Source: an uncultured Gemella sp. (GTDB lineage Bacteria > Bacillota > Bacilli > Staphylococcales > Gemellaceae). Taken from it: a DNA stretch of 6,882 bases. Both the position numbers and the translations under genes were made by a program. Within the stretch, counting starts at the first letter, position 1. The number at the start of each line of letters is the position of its first letter. Shown one piece after another: positions 1 through 6,808 of the stretch. Below the pieces are notes generated by a model. It was not told where the DNA came from and did no database searches. It saw only the letters and a list, made by a program, of their open reading frames with translations. Where the stretch lies: the NCBI GenBank assembly GCA_927911695.1, contig CAKMQO010000169.1, positions 1 through 6,882 of the forward strand, given 5' to 3'.

Positions 1-584
1 TTAGCATCGCCACAAGTAATTATTGAATTAGATAATCTAGAGCCAGATGAAGAGCCATATACTCAAAAAAGAATTAGCAGATTATATTGAAGAAATAGTT
101 GAAGAAATAATCCTGCGTTCATTTGATGTTCTTAGAAAAGCTGGAATAAATAGAGTAAAAGGAAATGTAGTACTAACTGGTGGAACAACACTAATGCCAG
201 GAGTATTAGACTTAGCTAAAGATATGCTAAGAAAAATGAATGTTAGAATTGGATCTCCAAAAATAATAGGAGCTAATTCGCCAGAACTTTCAGTAGTTGT
301 TGGAACACTAACTAGTAGTTACAAAATTGAATCTTTATTTGGTTATCAAGTAACAGATGAAGTACCAACAGTTAAAAAATACAAATTCAACATTTGAAAA
401 TGTTTCTGCAGTTCAAGAAATTTCAGTAAACAATTCAAAAGTTGATTCAGCAGTAGTAACTGAACCTCATACAGAAGAGTTAGAGGAAGAAGAGTATTAC
501 GAAGAAGAGAAAAAAGAAATAGAAAAAGAAGATAAGAACTTCTTTGATAAAATAACTAAAATGTATAATTCGTTTTTTGAATAA
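1..584 (+). CDS. ftsA: Cell division protein FtsA, C-terminal part (5' truncated; two frameshifts as sequenced)
   Basis: FtsA is an actin-like ATPase that anchors FtsZ filaments to the membrane at the division site. The gene enters from the left edge; about 193 C-terminal residues are present. Seen: the segment QKELADYIEEIVEEI, which resembles the same region of Bacillus FtsA; the nucleotide-binding loop VVLTGGTTLMPGV; then a very acidic Glu-rich linker; and a terminal amphipathic helix ending FFDKITKMYNSFFE, the expected membrane-targeting sequence. The reading frame changes twice, each time with one extra A in a run of six: at 65-70 (frame 1 to 2) and at 374-379 (frame 2 to 3). Deleting one A from each run gives one continuous protein ending at the TAA at 582-584. 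Two breaks in a core division gene beside an intact ftsZ suggest sequence error rather than decay. The stop lies 20 nt before ftsZ, so the two genes are co-transcribed. The family call is firm. Confidence 0.9.
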
Positions 585-589
585 CGATC

Positions 590-595
590 AGGAGG
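590..595 (+). promoter_or_regulatory. Ribosome binding site of ftsZ
   Basis: A full AGGAGG Shine-Dalgarno sequence sits 9 nt before the ATG at 605, inside the 20-nt ftsA-ftsZ gap. It fixes the ftsZ start. I see no separate promoter in this short gap, so ftsZ is probably read through from ftsA or from further upstream. Confidence 0.85.
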
Positions 596-604
596 AAATA
601 AAGA

Positions 605-1696
605 ATGTTTGAAGAATTTGATCAATCAGCAGTAATTAAAGTAGTAGGTGTTGGTGGCGGTGGTGGTAACGCCGTTGACCGAATGGTAGAAAGTGGGATT
701 CAAAACGTTGAATTTATCGCAATTAATACAGATGCTCAAGCATTAAAACGTTCTAAAGCAGACGTAAGAATTCAAATCGGTGAAAAATTAACTAAAGGTC
801 TTGGAGCTGGAGCTAATCCAGAAGTAGGACGTAAAGCAGCTGAAGAAACTAAAGATAAAATTGAAGAAGCACTAGAAGGAGCAGACATGGTATTCGTTAC
901 TTCTGGTATGGGTGGGGGAACTGGTACTGGTGCCGCTCCAATCGTAGCAGGTATTGCTAAAGAATTAGGAGCATTAACAGTAGGAGTTGTTACTCGTCCA
1001 TTCAACTTTGAAGGTAAAAAACGTCAAGTACAATCTACAGCAGGAATTAATTCACTTAAAGGTGCAGTAGATACACTTATCGTTATTCCTAACGATAGAT
1101 TATTAGATATCGTTGATAAATCTACTCCAATGATGCAAGCATTCGTTGAAGCAGATAACGTATTACGTCAAGGGGTACAAGGTATTTCTGACTTAATTAA
1201 CGTATCTGGTACAGTTAACCTTGACTTCGCTGATGTTAAAGCTATTATGGCTGACCAAGGTTCAGCATTAATGGGTATCGGTGTAGCTTCAGGAGAAAAC
1301 AGAGCTATCGAAGCAGCTAAAAAAGCTATTTCATCTCCATTACTAGAAACTTCAATCGTTGGAGCAAAAGGTGTGTTATTAAACATCACTGGTGGACCAT
1401 CATTAAGTTTATTTGAGGCTCAAGCAGCTGCAAGTATCGTTCAAGAAGCTAGTGATGATGAAGTAAACATGATCTTCGGTACAGTATTTAACGAAGAGTT
1501 AGAGAAAACAGATGAAATCATCGTTACAGTAATCGCTACTGGATTTGAAGAAGATGGAGTAAGTGTTGAAAGAGATATCTTAGCACAACGTCCAGCTCAA
1601 CCAGAAGCTACCTCATTCACAAGTGGATACGGTAAAAATGAAGTAGAACAAGAAATGTACCCACGTCCAAGAAGAAGAACAAGAAGAGAAATCTAA
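605..1696 (+). CDS. ftsZ: Cell division protein FtsZ (tubulin-like GTPase)
   Basis: FtsZ polymerises with GTP into the cytoplasmic Z-ring that organises division. The 363-residue frame is intact. Seen: the N-terminal glycine loop [10 protein letters not shown] (residues 15-24, with Gly at 21 where relatives usually have Asn), the tubulin signature GGGTGTG (103-109), the T7 synergy loop NLDFAD (205-210) that completes the GTPase site of the next subunit, and the end of the globular core at VTVIATGF (to about 314). What remains is only about 49 residues, ending in a strongly basic [10 protein letters not shown]. This is shorter than the Bacillus and Staphylococcus tails, and the canonical C-terminal peptide core (DIPxFLR/IPSFIRN type) is not recognisable. 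The start is set by the AGGAGG at 590-595. Codon use is richer in GC-ending codons than its neighbours, as expected for high expression. A strong terminator follows directly, and the dcw genes usual after ftsZ (ylmD, ylmE, sepF) are absent. Confidence 0.98.
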   Translation: MFEEFDQSAVIKVVGVGGGGGNAVDRMVESGIQNVEFIAINTDAQALKRSKADVRIQIGEKLTKGLGAGANPEVGRKAAEETKDKIEEALEGADMVFVTSGMGGGTGTGAAPIVAGIAKELGALTVGVVTRPFNFEGKKRQVQSTAGINSLKGAVDTLIVIPNDRLLDIVDKSTPMMQAFVEADNVLRQGVQGISDLINVSGTVNLDFADVKAIMADQGSALMGIGVASGENRAIEAAKKAISSPLLETSIVGAKGVLLNITGGPSLSLFEAQAAASIVQEASDDEVNMIFGTVFNEELEKTDEIIVTVIATGFEEDGVSVERDILAQRPAQPEATSFTSGYGKNEVEQEMYPRPRRRTRREI

Positions 1697-1701
1697 TAAA
1701 T

Positions 1702-1743
1702 AAAAAACGAAAAATCGAGTAATTTCCGATTTTTCGTTTTTTT
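1702..1743. terminator. Bidirectional intrinsic terminator after ftsZ
   Basis: A perfect 16-bp inverted repeat (AAAAAACGAAAAATCG at 1702-1717 with its complement at 1727-1742) encloses a 9-nt loop and ends in a run of seven T. It begins 6 nt after the ftsZ stop. The matching A run on the left side becomes a U tract on the minus strand, so the same hairpin can stop the convergent operon arriving from the right. Confidence 0.93.
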
Positions 1744-1793
1744 ATGTTGTAATGGATGAGAAAGGAGACTAAAAATACATAAACATATTAAAT

Positions 1794-1862
1794 GATAGGG
1801 AGTGATTCTACAAAATCAATTTCTGTTGTTCTGAAATCATGATTTTTGAATCACTCCCTGTC
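1794..1862. repeat. Long imperfect inverted repeat between ftsZ and the convergent operon
   Basis: AGGGAGTGATTC at 1797-1808 is perfectly complementary to GAATCACTCCCT at 1848-1859. On the plus-strand RNA the stem extends by three more pairs (1794-1796 with 1860-1862, one of them G-U). Inner helices continue it: 1812-1818 with 1840-1846 and 1819-1823 with 1833-1837, with small bulges and a 9-nt apical loop. No T run follows on either strand, so it is not a classical intrinsic terminator. It starts just 3' of the corrected end of the OsmC-like gene. It could be a 3' stabilising hairpin, a remnant of a miniature mobile element, or a structured small RNA. Confidence 0.6.
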
Positions 1863-1864
1863 TT

Positions 1865-2330
1865 CTAATCAATTAGAATAAATTTTATTTTAAAATTGAT
1901 TACATTTTTTAGTGTATTGTAAATAAAGGATTTTTTTTAGTGATAAATTACAAAATTCTATAAGATTTGTTTCATCAATATCTGCATATAAATAGTATAT
2001 GATTATACAACTGTCAATTTTTGGTTCTTCATTATAACCTCTAACATTTAATAGTGTTAGAGGATTTTTTAGTACTAGATGAATTTTCCCTTCAAGTTCT
2101 TCAATATCTATATTAGAATGTTTACTTTCTTTAATTATAGTATGGGCTATCCCACCAAGTATTGAAGTAGCTAAATAATTTATACTACTTCTATAATCTG
2201 AATTAATATCAAAGTTAATATCACTTGAAATTGTAATAGTATCATTATTAGTATACAATTTAAAATTATTATTTGATAAAATCCCTCTAAAACTAAGGTC
2301 ATAATTATTTGATTCGTATAAATTAGTCAT
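1865..2330 (-). CDS. OsmC-like family protein lacking redox cysteines (frameshifted near its 3' end as sequenced)
   Basis: This is a small cytosolic-looking protein with no signal peptide or membrane segment. The central stretch YLATSILGGIAHTI, followed by IDIEELEGKI, looks like the OsmC/Ohr fold, where the first helix normally reads LxxLGxC. Here Gly60 stands where the peroxidatic Cys would be. As written, the frame ends at 1890 (146 aa). A T8 run at 1931-1938 seems to hold one extra base: removing it gives 154 aa with the ending SFIYNTLKNVINFKIK, which fits the OsmC pattern CPVxxTL with Ser134 in place of the second Cys. A peroxidase role is therefore unlikely; ligand binding or an accessory role is possible. 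The start ATG at 2330 has a GAGGAA ribosome binding site, which lies inside the corrected end of the upstream methyltransferase gene (8-nt overlap, ATGACTAA), implying translational coupling. It is the last gene of the operon. The family assignment is moderate. Confidence 0.68.
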
Positions 2331-3500
2331 ACAAATTCCTCAATGTATTTTTAGCTTCATTTAGGCGAGCTAATTTTTTTATCAATTATCTCCATCGTAC
2401 TTACCGGTCTATTTGCAAATGTAGCAAAACCACAGTCAGGATTTAACCAAATTCTTTCTTTAGGAATATATTGCATTACTTCTTCTACACGATTTAGGAT
2501 ATCTTCTAATGGTTCTATATCGTCTGTTCTTGGATTCATAACACCTAATCCTAGTATACAATTATCCCTTATTAAAGCACTACTGAATAATGAAGATATT
2601 TCTCCAGCACGAGGAGTAGAAAACTCTAATGTAAGTATATTAGGAAGAGTTTCTTCGAATAATGGAAGTAGAGGAGTATACGGTCCAGTAAGTAGGATAC
2701 TTTCATCACGACTCCAATTACCACGACATACATGAAGAGAAACTAATATTTCTTTTTCTTTGGCATAATCAATTACAGATTTAATTAATTTAGTAGCGAA
2801 CTTTAATTCTTCAGTAGGATCTTTTTTCTCAGATAATGCTGCACACATAAAAGATCTTGTCTTACCTTCAGAAAATACCACTTCGGTTAGTACAGGTTCA
2901 TCAAATTGAATAACATCTATGCCTATTTTTGCTAATGAATCAATTTCTTCTTTTAATACTTTAATTATGTCTTCTCCTAGAGAATCTTTACTATCGTAAT
3001 GTTGTTTTGATAGAGCAGGTAACCACATGGACCTAGTTATTAGATAAGGACCTGGTAATGTTGCTTTGATTTTCTTATCGGTTAGTTTTTTTAGTTCAAT
3101 CATTTCATCAACTACTAGAGGTTTATTATATTTTACTTTTCCTGTACAAATTGCATTTTTTATACTAATTGCAGGAACGTCTAATATTTCTAGTATTTGT
3201 TCAAAACCTTGTTTGTCCTCAATATAATCAAACATATCAGCCATACTCATCATTGTAACACCGTCCAAACGTTCAGCAATAAATGAAACATAATTATCAC
3301 GATTTAGCTCACCGCTAGTGATTATATCAATATAATTATTTTCTTGAAGTTCAACTACATATTTTGTTTCTTCATCTAAGATTTCTTGATATGTTTTTAA
3401 GTCGATATTTCCTTTTATTTAATTTTCGTTTTGCGGTTAATAGTTTTTTACTACGAGGCATACTGCCAAGAAGAGAAACTAAGAAAGATGAATTAGTCAT
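2323..3500 (-). CDS. MetE-type (core-MetE / methionine synthase II family) zinc methyltransferase (two frameshifts as sequenced)
   Basis: Cobalamin-independent methionine synthase family, single-barrel form of about 391 residues; full MetE is about 750 with two barrels. The family moves a methyl or alkyl group to a zinc-bound thiol such as homocysteine. Seen in the corrected protein: LGSMPRS near the start (11-17), QFDEP (198-202, the substrate-binding acidic motif), and all four zinc ligands in order: His256 and Cys258 in LHVCRGNW, Glu292 in LEFST, Cys356 in LNPDCGF. The first frame runs from the ATG at 3500 and must switch near the T4 run at 3413-3416, reaching GNIDLKTYQEILDEE. A second switch at the T7 run 2374-2380 replaces an early TGA (2357-2359) with KLARLNEAKNTLRNLYD and a stop at 2323-2325. 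Each needs one base removed. The start lies 2 nt after the binding-protein gene's stop, with only a weak GGTGA behind it, suggesting coupling. The methyl donor and acceptor are unknown; it resembles Bacillus YxjG/YxjH in size. No S-box precedes it. Confidence 0.88.
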
Positions 3501-3502
3501 AA

Positions 3503-4328
3503 TTATTCACCATGAAACTCTTTAAAAAAATCTAAATATTCATTGGCTTCAGTAAGTTGTTTAAATCCAGAAGTACGACCAGAAATCCATTCTTTTAACC
3601 CTTCCATATCCATCATTTCTTTATGCTCAGGATTATTGTAATCCATTTTGTGTAATACTTCTATAAATTTTTCAAAACGAGCTACGTCTAATTCTGGATG
3701 TCCTGAGAAGATACAGTGATCAAAGAAATCTGTTTTTGATAAAATTTTCACCTGATTTTCATCTAGAGTTCCATCTGCAATCCATGCATTATAGTTTAAA
3801 TCTAACATCCATGTAGCAGCTACTTCATCATTTTTTAAAGCTATTGCTGAATCAAGTTCTCCACCGACATGGTCACCATGAAGCCCAACACCGATATCAA
3901 ATCGTTTTTCAGTATAATCTTTTCCAAATTCTAAACCAAGTTTGTGAAGGTGATTAATAGGAATTAATCTAGCTTGTGGCGAATCAATTGCACCGAAACC
4001 TATTGTTTTATTTCTTAAGTCTTGAATAGAGTTAATGTTGCTATTAGCTTTTACTACTAAATATGAACTACGATCGCGGTCAGTATCACGCATAGAACCA
4101 TTTAAAGCTGTTCCGTTAGTGCGTAGGTGAGTATCTAACCATGCTAAAGGAGAATTCCAAGCCACATCAATTTCTTTAGCTAATAAACCATCAACTTGAC
4201 CTTTGTAATCTTTGTAATAAACTGGTTCAATAGGGAAGTTTTCATCTTCAAAAAAATTTTGCAATAATTCCCCAAATTACAGTAACCTTAGGATCATAAA
4301 TAACAGCTCCAACTTTTAATTTTGTCAT
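3503..4328 (-). CDS. PhnD/SsuA-like periplasmic-binding-protein-fold protein without signal peptide (one frameshift as sequenced)
   Basis: The corrected product has 274 residues and the look of the PhnD/SsuA/transferrin-type substrate-binding fold: MTKLKVGAVIYDP as first strand, then YKGQVDGLLAKEIDVAWNSP (a typical lobe-1 segment), SIQDLRNKTIGFG and DSPQARLIPINHL (inter-lobe region), and a DEVAATWMLD segment. Relatives are usually exported lipoproteins of phosphonate, sulfonate or thiamine-precursor transporters. Here the protein starts directly at the first strand, with no hydrophobic leader or lipobox Cys, and no permease or ATPase gene is nearby. It may be a cytosolic enzyme or sensor, as other members of this fold are (DszB desulfinase, THI5, MqnA/MqnD); that is inference. 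It has one cysteine (Cys205, in FFDHCIF) and several histidines, including GLHGDHVGG at 148-156. The ATG at 4328 has an AGGTAG ribosome binding site. The frame breaks at the A7 run 4250-4256 (TGA reached); removing one base joins residues 1-26 to the rest. The gap from acd2 is 24 nt. Confidence 0.82.
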
Positions 4329-4352
4329 AATAATCTACCTCATTTCATTAAT

Positions 4353-5472
4353 TTATTTATTTGTTAATAATTGACCGGTTAAAATATTTAAGAAGTCAAG
4401 ACCGGGTGCCATAACTTGTCCTGCTAATGAGTCACGTAAGAATCGCTCCATATTTCCGTGACAATTATAAGCCTTACCACCGCCTAAACGCATACCAAGT
4501 CTTGCATTCTCAATTACTTTATCGCAAGAGAATGCTCTTGCTGAAACAATATTAAGGAATGCATCTACTTCACCATTAACAAAGCTTTCCGCAGCGTTTT
4601 TAGATAATAAGATAGATGCTTTTGTATTTTTAAAGATTTCTGCTAAATGTAATTGAACAGTTTCTATATCGCTTAAAGATTTGCCATCAGGATATTTTCT
4701 ATTTGTTGTGTGATTAACAGCTTCATCTAGAATAGCTTGACTAAGTCCACTGTAAACTGCAGCAAGCCCATTAATAAAGAATGGGACAGGACTTTGAGCT
4801 TGTTCATTTCCTTTGCCTTCAGCTCCGATTCTATAATGATAATCTAGTTTAAGATTATTCATGTGCATTTCACATGAGACATTTGAACGCATACCTAAAC
4901 CATTCCAGGTATTTTCAGCAAAAATTAGTCCATCAGAACCAAGAGGGAATAGCCATTGTTCAGTTTCTCCAGCAGTTTTATACGGAACTAAAGTCACATA
5001 GTAATCCGCATAATTACCAGATGTAACCATACTTTTCTTACCATTAAATATTGCAAAGTCTTTTTGATAATCAACAGTTATTTCAGTTGTATTCATAAAA
5101 TTAGTACCAGTGCCACTCTCGCTGTATGCCAATGCTAGCATTTTTTTATTATCTACCACAGCTTCACAAATTTCTTTTTTTTAATTTGTCACTACCATGA
5201 TCTAAAATTGTTACTAATCCAACATTATGCATCATATAGCATAAGCCAACCGATGAAGAGTATTCAGAGAATGCTCTACATACAGATTCGTGTTCTACAA
5301 GAGTTAGTCCTTTACCACCAAATTCTTTAGGGACTAAAAGACTAAGATAACCAGCATTTTTAATTTTTTCAAATATTACTTTAGGGAATTCTCCATTATT
5401 ATCTGTTTCTTTAGCATATGGTTCAATATTAGCTATAGCAAATTCTTTAGCATCTTTATAAAAATTATTCAT
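4353..5472 (-). CDS. Acyl-CoA dehydrogenase-fold flavoprotein, second paralogue (acd2; one frameshift as sequenced)
   Basis: FAD-dependent acyl-CoA dehydrogenase fold, 372 residues after correction, against about 380 for the family. Seen: N-terminal helical domain with GYLSLLVPKEFGGKG (41-55), the flavin/substrate signature ALAYSESGTGTNF (from about 113), the middle domain segment NGLGMRSNVSCEM, and the C-terminal helices with NHTTNRKYPDGKSLS and GMRLGGGKAYN followed by ERFLRDSLAGQVMAPG. In ordinary short- and medium-chain dehydrogenases the catalytic Glu lies in a YEGT motif at this last position; here it reads MAPG. The isovaleryl/long-chain type alternative Glu is not seen either. It may therefore be a flavin monooxygenase of the DszC/SfnB kind or act on an unusual substrate. 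It is a clear paralogue of the gene before it. The start ATG at 5472 has AAGGAG at 5479-5484. One extra base in the T8 run 5175-5182 causes an early TGA at 5164; removal gives LKKEICEAVVDNKK, matching the paralogue. A first promoter lies upstream of acd1. Confidence 0.87.
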
Positions 5473-5631
5473 AATATTCTCCTTAAGAACAAGGAACTAT
5501 TTAAAATTTTAAATACTTAAATAGCAAATAATATTATAAATAGTCCCTTAAATATGATTTGAATTTATATATCAATATAACTATAATATGTATATTACTA
5601 CATACGAACTATTAAAACTTATAGTTAAATT
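5473..5631 (-). promoter_or_regulatory. Structured leader between acd1 and acd2, possible translational switch
   Basis: The 159-nt gap is the only long one in the operon. On the minus-strand RNA, AAGGGACUAUUUA (5549-5537) pairs with UAAAUAGUUCCUU (5503-5491) over 13 bp with a single G-U pair; the plus-strand copy would have an A-C mismatch there, so the pairing favours the minus-strand transcript. The last bases of the second arm, UUCCUU (5496-5491), can instead pair with the acd2 ribosome binding site AAGGAG (5484-5479) across a 6-nt loop. The two hairpins exclude each other, so the long stem would free translation and its loss would block it. A smaller hairpin AACTAT/ATAGTT (5607-5612 with 5621-5626) lies just after the acd1 stop. 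I see no U tract typical of a terminator and no convincing promoter. Confidence 0.5.
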
Positions 5632-6760
5632 CTATGGTAATTGTTGACCTGTTATGGCTTTACCTAACCAGATAGTAAGAACATCAACACTAGGTGCCAT
5701 AATATGACTTGCGAATGCATCTCTTAGATAGCGTTCCATATTTCCAACACGGTTATATGCTTTACCACCACCAACACGCATACCAAGACGGGCTAATTCA
5801 ATAGCAGCTTCACTAGCAAAAATTCTAGCTGATAAGATTTTAGCTAGCATATCAGCATCTTTATTTAAGAAGCTACGAGCTGCTTCGTTTGTTCCAAGAA
5901 CTGCTGCATTAGTTTGGCTATAGATTTTAGCAAGATGAATTTGCACTGTTTCAATTTCGCTTAGAGATTTTCCATCAGGATATTTTCTATTAGTAGTATG
6001 TGCGACAGCTTCTTCTAGTATTGCTTCGCAAAGACCACTGTAGACAGCAGCAAGTCCTGTGATGAAGTATGTTGCTACAATAGTGAACACTTGGTCAACT
6101 CCTGATCCAGCTTGACCAATACGTAGTTCTTTATTTAATTCAACATCATTAATTGCCATTTGGCAAGAAACATTACCACGCATTCCTAGACCATGCCAAG
6201 TAGAAGGTTTGAATTCTAGCCCTTCGCTACCTAGAGGGAATACCCAGTTGTCAATTCCACCTTCAACATCAGAAGGAGTAAGAACAAGATAATAAGATGC
6301 AAATTCTGCAGAAGTCACCATACTTTTTAGTCCATTAAATACTACTGAATTATCCTTAAATTCAGTTTTTACATCTGAGATGTAGAAGTGTGTTCCAGTC
6401 CCTAATTCGCTGTATGCAAGTGCCATAAATTTTTCATTTTCAACAATGTCTCTACAAATTTTTGATTTTAGATTATCGTCGGCATAAGAAAGAACACAGT
6501 TTAGTGCAACATTATGCATCATATAACATAGACCTACTGTAGCACTTGATTTAGCAAAAGCACGGCAAGCATCTGCATGTTCTTGCATATCTTTTCCTAA
6601 TCCACCAAGTTCAGTAGGTATCATAAGTTTGAAATATCCTGCTTTTCCTAACTCTTTAAAGACTTCTTCAGGAAATCTTTCTTGTTCGTCTATTTCTTTT
6701 GCAATAGGATCTATATATTTTTTTTGCAAACTCCCTAGCTTCGTTGTAAAATGTTGTCAT
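5632..6760 (-). CDS. Acyl-CoA dehydrogenase-fold flavoprotein, first paralogue (acd1; one frameshift as sequenced)
   Basis: First gene of the operon: 375 residues after correction, FAD-dependent acyl-CoA dehydrogenase fold. Seen in order: N-terminal helices with GYFKLMIPTELGGLG (41-55), the signature ALAYSELGTGTHF (113-125), middle-domain WHGLGMRGNVSCQM (188-201), the C-terminal segment AHTTNRKYPDGKSLSEIETV (253-272) and LGMRVGGGKAYN with ERYLRDAFASHIMAPS (325-357). Ala355 occupies the place of the catalytic Glu of medium-chain enzymes (YEGT), and helix G has TGLAAVY rather than the Glu-containing LERL of isovaleryl-type enzymes. True dehydrogenation of an acyl-CoA is therefore doubtful; a flavin-dependent monooxygenase or another oxidation is an alternative. 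The start ATG at 6760 is backed by a perfect AGGAGG with 7-nt spacing. A T8 run at 6718-6725 appears to hold one extra base; removing it joins MTTFYNEAREFAKK to YIDPIAKEID, matching acd2 (MNNFYKDAKEFA). The similarity to acd2 runs the full length, including near-identical DNA at the KYPDGKSLS segment, so the pair arose by tandem duplication. Confidence 0.88.
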
Positions 6761-6765
6761 AATAA

Positions 6766-6771
6766 TGCCTC
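6766..6771 (-). promoter_or_regulatory. Ribosome binding site of acd1
   Basis: A complete AGGAGG on the minus strand lies just before the ATG at 6760, with about 7 nt between them. It selects this ATG over the in-frame but downstream TTG near 6729, which has no such sequence, and so supports the frameshift correction at 6718-6725. Confidence 0.8.
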
Positions 6772-6808
6772 CTAACATTAATATATCTAATATATTTTTT
6801 ATACAAAA

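Noticed and set aside
47..584. Two separate small genes (starting at 47 and 357) instead of ftsA
   Set aside because: Neither has a ribosome binding site, and joined in frame with the upstream sequence they form the FtsA C-terminus, including the nucleotide-binding loop and terminal membrane helix.
772..1005. Open frame on the minus strand inside ftsZ
   Set aside because: It lies wholly antisense to the intact ftsZ gene, has a Pro/Ala/Ser-rich composition unlike a real protein, and has no ribosome binding site.
1168..1389. Second minus-strand open frame inside ftsZ
   Set aside because: It is an antisense shadow of a conserved part of ftsZ with no recognisable motif.
1792..1842. Small frame of 16 codons starting ATG at 1792, with AAAGGAG upstream at 1761-1767
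   Set aside because: The spacing from the purine-rich site to the ATG is about 24 nt, too far, and the frame lies inside the long hairpin.
5549..5575. Possible promoter upstream of acd2 (TTGATA at 5575-5570, TATTTA at 5554-5549)
   Set aside because: The spacer is only 15 nt and the -10 box is poor; such matches are common in AT-rich gaps.
1865..6760. Decay of the whole operon into pseudogenes
   Set aside because: Between the frameshifts the proteins keep their motifs with no internal stops, the breaks are single bases mostly in A/T runs, and the likely essential ftsA shows the same lesions.
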